A DNA stretch of 17,665 bases from contig DAIMZO010000032.1 in the NCBI GenBank assembly GCA_036733925.1, positions 1 to 17,665 on the forward strand, read 5' to 3'. The position numbers were made by a program, and so were the translations under genes. The notes beneath the pieces were generated by a model that had not been told where the DNA came from, made no database searches, and saw only the letters and a list, made by a program, of their open reading frames with translations. Numbering within the stretch: the first letter of the stretch is position 1; each line of letters begins with the position of its first letter. Shown piece by piece: positions 6,448-14,186 of this stretch. The stretch comes from UBA2897 sp036733925. Lineage in GTDB: Bacteria; Bacillota; Negativicutes; Selenomonadales; Selenomonadaceae.

Positions 6448-7991
6448 AAGTCGGAATGAGAGACGATATGCATCGGATGGATGAAGCAGCAGAAAGCGTA
6501 TACGGCCTGTCGACCACGGTGCTCATGGAGAATGCGGGCCGCAAGACCGCGGAGGCGATGGCCGATATGCTCGGCGGTCTTGCAGGCCGGACGGTCTGCG
6601 TGCTCGCCGGCAGCGGCAATAACGGCGGCGACGCGTTTTCGGCGGTTCGCCATATGGCTGGAGAAGGCGCGCATGTCCGCGCCTTTCTCGCCGGTAACCC
6701 CGCGCATTTCGGGGAGGCGGCCGCTTCGATGTATCGCTGCGTCTTGCGGATGGGCATAGAGGTGCATCCGCTCGACGGAGACCGTGACTGGAATCGGCTG
6801 CAGCTCGCGATGCGATTTTCTGATGGCATTGTCGACGGGATCCTCGGGACGGGATTCCGCGGGGAACTGCGGAAAAAGACCCTGCGCCTGATCGAGCTCG
6901 TCAACGCGGCTGAGCGGCCGGTCCTCTCCATCGATATCCCGAGCGGTGTCGAGGCGGATACGGGCCGCGTGTCGACGGTTGCAATCCATGCTGTGCGCAC
7001 GCTGACGCTTGCGCTGCCGAAACCTGGCTTGCTCCTGAGCCCCGGCGGAGACTGCACCGGTGAGGTGGACGTCGACCGTATCGGCATGCCTCTGCCGCTC
7101 CTTGAAGATGCAGGAATCCATCAGGGGCTTCTGAATGCGGACATGGCGCGCACGTTGCTCCCGCCGCGCCCGCGCAGCGCACATAAGGGCAGCTGCGGCC
7201 GGATCCTCGTCGTTGCCGGCTCGCGCGGCATGATGGGGGCGGCGACGCTTGCCTCGCGCGCGGCCTTGCGCACGGGGGCCGGTATCGTGACCCTCGCGGT
7301 GCCGGAGAGCCTGCACGATGTCATGGAGGGAAAGCTCACCGAGGTCATGACGGTACCGCTGCCTGAGAGCGCATCCGGAACGATTTCGGGAGATGAGGCG
7401 CTCGAAAAGCTGCTGCAGCTTGAGCAGAACTGCGATGCGGCATTGGTTGGCCCCGGCCTTGGCCGTTCCTATGAGACCGGGGAGCTCGTGCGGGCCTTCC
7501 TGAAGCGGGCGAAGCACCCGGTCGTCCTGGACGCCGATGGCATCTATGCGTTTACCGGTCAGACGGATGCGCTCGCCGCATGCGGGAATGTGCCGATTTT
7601 GACGCCGCATCTCGGGGAGATGGCTCGCCTGCTCGGCATCAAGGTCGAGGAATTGCGCGAGGATCTGATCGGTATCACGCGCGATGCGGCAAAAGAGTAT
7701 CAGGCGGTCTTTGTCCTCAAAAGTGAGTCCACGATTGTTGTCTATCCGGATGGCGATGCATATTTCACGACGACCGGGAACCCCGGCATGGCGACGGCAG
7801 GATGCGGGGACGTGCTCGCCGGCACGATTGCCGGGCTCATGAAGCAGACCGAGGCGGCGGCCGCACCGCTTCTCGGCGTATGGCTGCATGGCAAAGCCGG
7901 CGACCTCGCCTACGCGGAACTTGGGGACGGCTTGATCGCCTCGGATGTCCTTGGCAATCTGCCAGCTGCCAGGAAGACATTATTGGACTGA
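6444..7991 (+). CDS. nnrDE: Bifunctional NAD(P)H-hydrate epimerase / ADP-dependent NAD(P)HX dehydratase
   Basis: This metabolite-repair enzyme restores hydrated NADH and NADPH. The N-terminal YjeF domain (about 1-230) epimerises the S and R forms, and the C-terminal ribokinase-like domain (about 237-515) dehydrates the S form using ADP. The epimerase part shows AGSGNNGGDAF (55-65), the catalytic-type aspartate in VDGILGTGFRG (D131) and SIDIPSGV. The dehydratase part shows GRILVVAGSRGMMGAA, TPHLGEMARLLG, KSESTIV and GNPGMATAGCGDVLAG, with D456 as the likely catalytic aspartate. I chose the ATG at 6444, which overlaps the acpS stop and has GGAGGGG upstream. The 515-residue length is normal for the fused form. 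Confidence 0.93.
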   Translation: MKVGMRDDMHRMDEAAESVYGLSTTVLMENAGRKTAEAMADMLGGLAGRTVCVLAGSGNNGGDAFSAVRHMAGEGAHVRAFLAGNPAHFGEAAASMYRCVLRMGIEVHPLDGDRDWNRLQLAMRFSDGIVDGILGTGFRGELRKKTLRLIELVNAAERPVLSIDIPSGVEADTGRVSTVAIHAVRTLTLALPKPGLLLSPGGDCTGEVDVDRIGMPLPLLEDAGIHQGLLNADMARTLLPPRPRSAHKGSCGRILVVAGSRGMMGAATLASRAALRTGAGIVTLAVPESLHDVMEGKLTEVMTVPLPESASGTISGDEALEKLLQLEQNCDAALVGPGLGRSYETGELVRAFLKRAKHPVVLDADGIYAFTGQTDALAACGNVPILTPHLGEMARLLGIKVEELREDLIGITRDAAKEYQAVFVLKSESTIVVYPDGDAYFTTTGNPGMATAGCGDVLAGTIAGLMKQTEAAAAPLLGVWLHGKAGDLAYAELGDGLIASDVLGNLPAARKTLLD

Positions 7992-7994
7992 AAG

Positions 7995-8101
7995 AAATAT
8001 ACATACAGTCGAAATAAATATACATACACAAGGAACAAAGTGTAAAATTTTTTCGATTGTATACAAAAAGACACAAAATCCTATTGACTTCTGTATACAT
8101 A
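7995..8101. repeat. Four TATACA motifs upstream of the aminotransferase gene
   Basis: AAATATACATACA occurs twice as an exact 13-bp direct repeat (7995-8007 and 8016-8028), exactly 21 bp apart, about two helix turns. TTGTATACAA, a perfect 10-bp palindrome, lies at 8057-8066. TGTATACA recurs at 8092-8099, inside the spacer of the promoter. The placement suggests operator sites, with the last one positioned to block RNA polymerase. GTATAC-centred operators are known for GntR-type regulators. The link to one here is inference. Confidence 0.5.
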
Positions 8102-8112
8102 GGGACTAAAAT
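8084..8112 (+). promoter_or_regulatory. Strong sigma-A promoter of the aminotransferase gene
   Basis: TTGACT (8084-8089) and TAAAAT (8107-8112), each five of six to consensus, are separated by exactly 17 bp. The spacer contains the palindrome TGTATACA. Transcription would start near 8119, about 33 nt before the ATG. Confidence 0.8.
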
Positions 8113-8151
8113 GTAGACACTGATTCGTTCAGAGGAAAGGGAGTAGTTACT

Positions 8152-9177
8152 ATGGCAAAAGTGGATTTGGATTGGGACAACCTCGGGTTTGCCTACCAGC
8201 CGATTTCCAAACGTTTTGTGGCGAATTACAAGGATGGAAAATGGGATGAAGGCGGCCTTTCGGATAATCCGACGATCGAGGTCAATGAGTGCGCCGGCAT
8301 CATGCAGTACTGCCAGCAGGTCTTTGAGGGCCTGAAGGCGTACAAGACGGAAGACGGCCGCGTCGTGACGTTCCGCCCGGATCAGAACGCGAAGCGCATG
8401 TTCAATTCCGCAAAGCGCATCGAGATGCCGCCTGTACCGGAAGAGATGTTCATGCGTGCCGTCGATGAAGTCGTTTCCGCGAACAAGGATTGGATTCCGC
8501 CTTTTGAGTCCGGCGGTGCGCTTTACCTCCGCCCGTACCTCTTCGCTACCGGCGAGGTCATCGGTGTCAAGCCGGCAGATGAGTATCAGTTCCGTCTTTT
8601 CGGTACGCCGGTCGGCAACTATTTCAAGAACGGCGTGAAGCCGATTTCCATCTGCGTTTCCGACTTTGACCGCGCTGCCCCGCGCGGCACGGGCAACATT
8701 AAGGCCGGTCTGAACTACGCGATGAGTCTGTATCCGTACATCCTCGCACACGAGAAGGGCTTCGACGAGAACATGTTCCTCGACCCGGCTACGCGCACCT
8801 ATGTTGAGGAGACTGGTGGCGCGAACTTCCTGTTCGTCACGAAGGACAATACAATCGTAACGCCGAAATCGGATTCAATCCTGCCGTCCATCACGCGCCG
8901 TTCGCTCGTCACGATTGCTGAGCATCTCGGCTACAAGGTCGAGACGCGTCCGGTCAAGTTCGATGAGGTCAAGGAGTTTGCAGAGGCTGGCCTCTGCGGC
9001 ACCGCTGCTGTCATCTGTCCGGTCGGCCGCGTCACGAGAGGTGACGAGGTCATCAACATCCCGAGCGGCATGAAGGAAATGGGCCCTGTCCTCACGAAGC
9101 TCTACAACACGCTGCGCGGCATCCAGCTCTGCAAGATTGATGCGCCAGAGGCTGGCTGGGTTCATGAAGTGAAGTAA
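8152..9177 (+). CDS. ilvE: Branched-chain amino acid aminotransferase
   Basis: A PLP-dependent fold-IV aminotransferase that interconverts leucine, isoleucine or valine with their 2-oxo acids using glutamate/2-oxoglutarate. At 341 residues it belongs to the longer type that includes the eukaryotic BCATs, not the ~300-residue E. coli IlvE type. The Schiff-base lysine is K184 in GTGNIKAGLNYA. VFEGLKAY, ALYLRPYLFATG, YVEETGGANFLFV and GTAAVICPVGRV are the other family blocks. In the last, only one cysteine remains of the CxxC redox pair known in mammalian BCATs. The ribosome binding site (AGGAAAGGGAG) precedes the ATG. The gene is monocistronic between its own promoter and terminator. Confidence 0.95.
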   Translation: MAKVDLDWDNLGFAYQPISKRFVANYKDGKWDEGGLSDNPTIEVNECAGIMQYCQQVFEGLKAYKTEDGRVVTFRPDQNAKRMFNSAKRIEMPPVPEEMFMRAVDEVVSANKDWIPPFESGGALYLRPYLFATGEVIGVKPADEYQFRLFGTPVGNYFKNGVKPISICVSDFDRAAPRGTGNIKAGLNYAMSLYPYILAHEKGFDENMFLDPATRTYVEETGGANFLFVTKDNTIVTPKSDSILPSITRRSLVTIAEHLGYKVETRPVKFDEVKEFAEAGLCGTAAVICPVGRVTRGDEVINIPSGMKEMGPVLTKLYNTLRGIQLCKIDAPEAGWVHEVK

Positions 9178-9202
9178 TTTCTGCCATCCATGGTTTTATG
9201 GG

Positions 9203-9239
9203 AAAACGAGCCTGTTTTGAAAAACAGGCCCGTTTTTTT
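9203..9239 (+). terminator. Terminator of the aminotransferase gene
   Basis: GCCTGTTTT (9210-9218), loop GA, AAAACAGGC (9221-9229). The stem extends by AAAACG/CGTTTT across one mismatch and is followed by a seven-T run. Confidence 0.92.
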
Positions 9240-9331
9240 GTATTTCACAAGGATTTCAGCCTGTCAGGATAGAATAAAAATATTATCATGTTTTATGTCA
9301 CTTTATCGATGATTCGTTGGGAGTTTTGACC

Positions 9332-10171
9332 ATGCCCATTGATTTCAAGATGCCGGTGCAGTTCCATGGCATTTTCTCGACTATCGGTTTTTTCGATGTC
9401 GTGGATATCCTGATCGTTGCAATCATTCTTTACAAGGTCTATGAGCTTCTGCAGGATACGCGTGCGATTACGCTCGTGAAGGGGATCCTCGTGCTGCTCG
9501 GCGTGACGATGGCGTCGAGCCTGCTCGAGCTGCACGCGATTTCCTGGCTGCTGCAGCATGTCGTGACGCTGCTTTTCGTCGCGCTGCCGATTGTATTCCA
9601 GCCAGAACTGCGCCGCGCGCTCGAACATCTCGGCCAGGGGAAATTTCTCGGTGCGTCGGGCCTTTTGAACGATGCCGAGGCGCAGTCGGTCGTCCATGAG
9701 CTCGCACGTGCGGTCAAGCAGCTTTCCAAGACGAAAACGGGCGCGCTTCTCGTCATCGAGCGGGATATGGGGCTCAACGATATCAGCGCGACGGGAATCC
9801 AGATCGACGCGCTGATCACGGCGGAGTTCCTGCTGAACGTGTTCATCCCGAATACGCCATTGCACGATGGCGCAGCGATTATCCGCGGCAACCGCCTGAT
9901 CGCTGCCGGCTGCCTGCTGCCGCTCACGGAGAATCGAAGCCTTTCCACGGAGCTCGGCACCCGCCACCGCGCGGCCATCGGGCTTTCGGAGCAATGCGAT
10001 GCGCTGATCGTCGTGGTCAGTGAGGAAACGGGAACGATATCGGTCGCGGAGAACGGGCATATCATGCGGCATCTCGACATCGAGACGCTGAAGGCTGTGC
10101 TGCAGCCTGCCTTTGCGCCGCCGCAGCATGGAATCCGCGACTTTGTACGGAACTGGAGGCAGAAAAAATGA
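9332..10171 (+). CDS. cdaA: Diadenylate cyclase CdaA (DacA family)
   Basis: This membrane enzyme makes cyclic di-AMP from two ATP. The second messenger governs potassium, turgor and cell-wall homeostasis. Three N-terminal hydrophobic segments (about 15-90) anchor the DAC domain (about 95-265), which shows the two diagnostic motifs: DGA at 179-181 (PLHDGAAII) and RHR at 211-213 (GTRHRAAIG). I chose the ATG at 9332 with GGGAG 8 nt upstream. A TTG at 9317 in the same frame would add five residues but overlaps that binding site. The length of 279 is normal. The stop overlaps the start of cdaR. The order cdaA-cdaR-(FAD gene)-glmM is the conserved c-di-AMP cluster of Bacillota with one gene inserted. 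Confidence 0.95.
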   Translation: MPIDFKMPVQFHGIFSTIGFFDVVDILIVAIILYKVYELLQDTRAITLVKGILVLLGVTMASSLLELHAISWLLQHVVTLLFVALPIVFQPELRRALEHLGQGKFLGASGLLNDAEAQSVVHELARAVKQLSKTKTGALLVIERDMGLNDISATGIQIDALITAEFLLNVFIPNTPLHDGAAIIRGNRLIAAGCLLPLTENRSLSTELGTRHRAAIGLSEQCDALIVVVSEETGTISVAENGHIMRHLDIETLKAVLQPAFAPPQHGIRDFVRNWRQKK

Positions 10172-11106
10172 TGAAACGCCTTCGCCAGATTATCCAGCAC
10201 AACCTGCTGGCGAAAATCGTCGCTTTGCTCATCGCGGTGATTTTGTGGGGCTATGTCATGAACGACCAGAATCCGTCGACTGAGGCGAGCTATACGGTAC
10301 AGGTATCGATGCTCAACGCGCCGGACGGCTATCAGGTCACGCAGGATCGTGACACGGTACGCATCAAGGTGCGCGCCGCGCGTTCCCTGTTCGTATCCGC
10401 AGATGAAAGCGACTTCAAGGCCTATGTAGATCTGAGCAAGGCCGAGGAGGGCACGCACGCGATGAAGGTCAAAGTCGATATGCCGCCGGGCTTTGAACTC
10501 GTCGAAGCCCGGCCGGAAACCGTCGATGTGACGCTCGATAAGATCACGCAGAAGAAGATGAAGGCGGAGCTCATCATCACCGGTGCTGCGGCACCCGGCA
10601 CGACCGTCGCGCACGTGACGCAGTCGGTCGGCTATGTCACGCTCGAGGGCCCGTCCTCCGCGCTCGATGAAGTCACGCGTGTCATCGGCTACGTCGGACT
10701 CAGCGGCAACAGCGAGGACTTCTCGCTGCAGGTTCCGCTCACGGCCATCAACGCGGATGGCCGCGAGGTGCAGGGCGTCAAGGTTACGCCGGGCAACACG
10801 AACGTGTCAATCCAGCTCGCGCGCGGCTTGACGAAGAAGGTCGTGAAGGTGGATCCGGTGATCGGCACGGATCTCGCCTCGGGGTATGAGTTCGTCGGCG
10901 CGCGTCCAGACCCGGCGAAGATCGAGATTGCCGGCGACGAGAAGACCATTGCGAATATCCAGTCCATCCGGACAGAGACGATTTCCCTTGCGGATTTCAC
11001 GCAATCGGGCGAAAAGACCGTGCAGCTTGACCTGCCAGAGGGCGTACTTGTGACGAATAAGGAAATCAAGGTTCGGATCGAGATCCGGAAGAAAGACAAG
11101 GAGTGA
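10168..11106 (+). CDS. cdaR: CdaA regulatory protein, YbbR-domain (CdaR)
   Basis: CdaR is a membrane-anchored protein with repeated extracytoplasmic YbbR domains that modulates the diadenylate cyclase. Here one N-terminal membrane helix (about 12-32, KIVALLIAVILWGYVM) is followed by some 280 beta-rich residues with three or so repeats. These are recognisable by phrases such as YTVQVSMLNAPDGYQV, KAELIITGAAAPGTTVAHV and KKVVKVDPVIGTDLASGYEF. The start overlaps the cdaA stop (ATGATGA; ATG at 10168 or 10171), with GGAGG upstream, so translation is coupled. Length 312 is on the short side compared with B. subtilis CdaR, consistent with fewer repeats. Confidence 0.9.
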   Translation: MMKRLRQIIQHNLLAKIVALLIAVILWGYVMNDQNPSTEASYTVQVSMLNAPDGYQVTQDRDTVRIKVRAARSLFVSADESDFKAYVDLSKAEEGTHAMKVKVDMPPGFELVEARPETVDVTLDKITQKKMKAELIITGAAAPGTTVAHVTQSVGYVTLEGPSSALDEVTRVIGYVGLSGNSEDFSLQVPLTAINADGREVQGVKVTPGNTNVSIQLARGLTKKVVKVDPVIGTDLASGYEFVGARPDPAKIEIAGDEKTIANIQSIRTETISLADFTQSGEKTVQLDLPEGVLVTNKEIKVRIEIRKKDKE

Positions 11107-11110
11107 AAGA

Positions 11111-12751
11111 TTGCTTCGCATTCATCAATTTGCCATTCCTTTTGATGAGGAACGGCCACTCGAGATACTCGCGGCAGAGCGGCTTTCTGTGCCGGTAGAG
11201 CAGGTCGCAGCGGTGCGGATCGTCCGTAAAGCCGTGGACGCCAGACGGTATCATGGCGCACCGATACTCTTCGTCTACGATCTGGACGTTTTGCTGAAAA
11301 TCCCCGAGAAGAAGATTTTATCGAAGCTGCGGCGAGATAAGAAAGTGACGAAAGCACCGGCGGAAGAGAAATTGCGCCTTCCGGAGTGTCCGCTGCCGCA
11401 GGGCGAGAAAAGGCCGGTCGTTGTCGGCTTCGGCCCGGCCGGCATGTTCGCCACACTGACGCTTGCTCGGGCTGGCTGTCAGCCAATCGTGCTCGAGCGC
11501 GGCGAGGACGTGGATACGCGGCATCAGAAAATCCACGCGTTCTGGCATGGCGGGAGCCTTGACCCGGAATCCAATGTGCAGTTCGGGGAGGGCGGTGCCG
11601 GAACGTTTTCCGATGGCAAGCTGACAGCCCGCCACGGAGATCCGCTGATGCGCGAAGTGCTCGAGGCCTTCGTGCAGGCCGGTGCCCCGGAGGAGATCCG
11701 ATACCTGCGGAAGCCGCATATCGGCACGGATCTGCTGCGGGGCATCGTCAAGAATATCCGCAAGGAAATCCAGCGGCTCGGCGGAGAGGTGCATTTTTCT
11801 GCGAAAGCGACGGATCTTGAGATCGATGGCTCCGGCGTCTCGGCAGTCCTCGTGAATGGGGAACAGCGCATGGAGACCAATGCCGTTTTTCTCGGCATCG
11901 GGCATTCGGCGCGCGATACCTACCGCATGCTTTACGGAAAGGGCATTGCGATGGAGGCGAAAGCCTTCGCGATGGGCGTGCGGATCGAGCACCCGCAGGA
12001 GTGGATCGACCGTCGGCAGTACGGCGAGGACGCCGGGAACCCGCAGCTTCCTGTCGCGGATTACGCGCTGACTTATCAAGATCCGGTGACGCGGCGCGGC
12101 GCCTATACGTTCTGCATGTGCCCGGGCGGGCAGGTTGTCGCTGCAGCGTCGGAAAAAGGCGGGGTTGTCACGAACGGCATGAGCAACTACCATCGGGACT
12201 CCGGCATCGCGAACAGCGCGGTTCTCGTTCAGGTGCGGCCGGAGGATTACCGGGAGTATGGCGATGTACTCGGCGGCATGGTGCTGCAGGAAAAGCTCGA
12301 GCATCTGGCCTTTGCCATCGGCGGCGGGGACTACCGCGCACCTGCGCAGACGGTCGGCGATTTCCTGCAGGGCCGCAGCGGCTCGACAGAGTTCCTGCTG
12401 AAGCCGACTTATGAGCCCGGCGTCCGGGCGGTGGATCTCCACGAATGCCTGCCGAAATACATCACGGATACCCTCGCGGGTGCCTTGCCTTCCTTTGACC
12501 ATAAGATACCGGGATTCGCGGATCCCGGTGTCGTCATGACGGGTGTAGAGTCTCGTTCGTCTGCGCCGTGCCGGATCTTGCGCAGCCGCGAGACGATGGA
12601 GGCTGCGCGGACGCCGGGCCTTTACCCGATGGGGGAGGGCGCCGGCTACGCCGGCGGCATCATGAGCGCTGCGGTCGATGGCATCAAGGCGGCCCTTGTC
12701 TGGCTTGGTACCCGGAATCCGGATTTTGACAAAAAGACGGAAAAAAGCTAA
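11111..12751 (+). CDS. FAD-dependent dehydrogenase of the COG2509 type, unknown substrate
   Basis: A 546-residue flavoprotein of a widespread, uncharacterised family. Residues 1-95 form a small N-terminal domain, and a Rossmann FAD site follows at 103-131 (VVVGFGPAGMFAT, ending in VLERG). VQFGEGGAGTFSDGKL (156-171) and PMGEGAGYAGGIMSAAVDG near the C-terminus are the family's other signatures. The start is TTG at 11111, with AAGGAG 7-8 nt upstream and only 4 nt after the cdaR stop, so it is co-transcribed with cdaA-cdaR. No signal peptide or membrane helix is seen, so it is probably cytoplasmic. Its place between cdaR and glmM suggests, without proving, a tie to envelope metabolism. The glmM promoter overlaps its stop codon. 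Confidence 0.85.
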   Translation: MLRIHQFAIPFDEERPLEILAAERLSVPVEQVAAVRIVRKAVDARRYHGAPILFVYDLDVLLKIPEKKILSKLRRDKKVTKAPAEEKLRLPECPLPQGEKRPVVVGFGPAGMFATLTLARAGCQPIVLERGEDVDTRHQKIHAFWHGGSLDPESNVQFGEGGAGTFSDGKLTARHGDPLMREVLEAFVQAGAPEEIRYLRKPHIGTDLLRGIVKNIRKEIQRLGGEVHFSAKATDLEIDGSGVSAVLVNGEQRMETNAVFLGIGHSARDTYRMLYGKGIAMEAKAFAMGVRIEHPQEWIDRRQYGEDAGNPQLPVADYALTYQDPVTRRGAYTFCMCPGGQVVAAASEKGGVVTNGMSNYHRDSGIANSAVLVQVRPEDYREYGDVLGGMVLQEKLEHLAFAIGGGDYRAPAQTVGDFLQGRSGSTEFLLKPTYEPGVRAVDLHECLPKYITDTLAGALPSFDHKIPGFADPGVVMTGVESRSSAPCRILRSRETMEAARTPGLYPMGEGAGYAGGIMSAAVDGIKAALVWLGTRNPDFDKKTEKS

Positions 12752-12754
12752 GAT
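12726..12754 (+). promoter_or_regulatory. Internal sigma-A promoter for glmM
   Basis: A perfect TTGACA (12726-12731), a 17-bp spacer and TAAGAT (12749-12754, five of six). The -10 overlaps the TAA stop of the FAD gene. It would let glmM and the chelatase be expressed independently of cdaA-cdaR, with a leader of about 75 nt. Confidence 0.7.
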
Positions 12755-12836
12755 AGTAGCGTTGTATTCGGCAAAATCCTGAATCATATATCCTTGCATT
12801 GAAGGTAGTTTTGAGAGCAATTAGGAGGATCTTTTC

Positions 12837-14186
12837 ATGGCTAGATTGTTTGGAACGGATGGCGTACGCGGTGAGGCCAATGTCACGTTGATGCCGGAGA
12901 TGGCGTATCGCCTCGGCCGCGCGGCGACCCTGTATTTCGGAAAGGAATCGGAGGAGCAGCCGCTGATCCTCATCGGACGCGACACGCGCATTTCCGGTGA
13001 GATGTTTGAGGCGGCGCTGACGGCCGGCATCTGCTCGGCTGGCGGCCGCGCGATGATTGCCGGGGTCATCCCGACGCCGGCGATTGCCTATCTCGCACGC
13101 AAGCACCATGCGAAGGCCGGCATCGTGATTTCGGCTTCGCATAACCCGTTCTACGATAACGGCATCAAGTTCTTTGGCGGCGACGGCTACAAACTGCCGG
13201 ACGCGGTGGAGGATGAGCTCGAAGCCATTGTGCACCAGCTTGAGAATGACGATAACCTCGCCCGCCCGAGCAAGGAGAAGATCGGCCATATCGAATACCG
13301 CACGGATCTGCTCAACCAGTATATCGAGTTCGTGCTCTCGACCTGCCATGAGCGCTTTGATGGCATCAAGATCGTGCTCGACTGCGCGAACGGCGCATCC
13401 TATCAGGTCATGCCGCGCGTCCTGCGCGAGCTCGGCGCGAAGGTCAAGGTCATCCATGCGCTGCCGAACGGCACGAACATCAACGACGGCTGTGGCTCGA
13501 CGCATCTCGAGTCCCTGCAGAAAGCCGTCCTCGAGAATCATGCGGATTTCGGCATCGCGCACGACGGCGACGCGGATCGCTGCCTCTGCGTCGATGAGAA
13601 AGGGCAGGTCATCGATGGCGACCATATCCTCGTGCTCTGCGCGACGGATATGATGCGCGAGGGCAAGCTGCCGTACAATACGGTGGTTACGACGGTCATG
13701 GCGAACATCGGCTTCCATCAGGCCATCAAGAAGGCCGGCGGCCGCGCCGAGATCACGAAGGTCGGTGACCGCTACGTTCTCGAGAATATGCTCAAGAATG
13801 GCTATAAGCTCGGGGGCGAGCAGTCCGGCCATATCATCTTCACGGATTACAGCACGACGGGTGACGGTCCGATTACGGCATTGCAGGTTCTGTCCTCGCT
13901 GAAGCGCAGCGGCCGCAAGGCGTCGGAACTCACAGCACTCATGACGACGTATCCGCAGCTTCTCGTCAACGTCAAGGTTGCGAGCAAAGAGGGCTGGGAA
14001 GAGAATATGAAGATCCAGGCAACCATCGAGGCCGGGGACAAGGAGCTCGGCGAGAACGGCCGCATCCTCGTCCGCCCATCCGGCACGGAGCCGCTGATCC
14101 GCGTGATGGCCGAGGGCCCGGATCAGAAGCAGCTCGATACAATCTGCCATCGCATTGCCGATGTCGTAAAGGAGGAACAGGGCTGA
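12837..14186 (+). CDS. glmM: Phosphoglucosamine mutase GlmM
   Basis: GlmM converts glucosamine-6-phosphate to glucosamine-1-phosphate, the step before UDP-GlcNAc for peptidoglycan. The 449-residue protein has all four phosphohexomutase domains: the start MARLFGTDGVRGEAN, the phosphoserine loop ISASHNP with S101 as the phosphorylated serine, the metal-binding DGDADRC, the sugar-binding GGEQSGHI, and the phosphate-binding RPSGTEPLIRVMAEG near the C-terminus. AGGAGG lies 10-15 nt before the ATG. GlmM is known to inhibit CdaA by direct contact in several Bacillota, which explains the conserved linkage. The TGA overlaps the next start (TGATG). Confidence 0.97.
   Translation: MARLFGTDGVRGEANVTLMPEMAYRLGRAATLYFGKESEEQPLILIGRDTRISGEMFEAALTAGICSAGGRAMIAGVIPTPAIAYLARKHHAKAGIVISASHNPFYDNGIKFFGGDGYKLPDAVEDELEAIVHQLENDDNLARPSKEKIGHIEYRTDLLNQYIEFVLSTCHERFDGIKIVLDCANGASYQVMPRVLRELGAKVKVIHALPNGTNINDGCGSTHLESLQKAVLENHADFGIAHDGDADRCLCVDEKGQVIDGDHILVLCATDMMREGKLPYNTVVTTVMANIGFHQAIKKAGGRAEITKVGDRYVLENMLKNGYKLGGEQSGHIIFTDYSTTGDGPITALQVLSSLKRSGRKASELTALMTTYPQLLVNVKVASKEGWEENMKIQATIEAGDKELGENGRILVRPSGTEPLIRVMAEGPDQKQLDTICHRIADVVKEEQG

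Noticed and set aside
6378..7889. Minus-strand frame of 503 codons opposite the NAD(P)HX repair gene
   Set aside because: Shadow of a well-supported gene, with biased composition and no recognisable motifs.
11318..12820. Minus-strand frame of 500 codons opposite the FAD dehydrogenase
   Set aside because: Antisense to a gene with clear FAD-binding motifs. Composition is of the shadow type.
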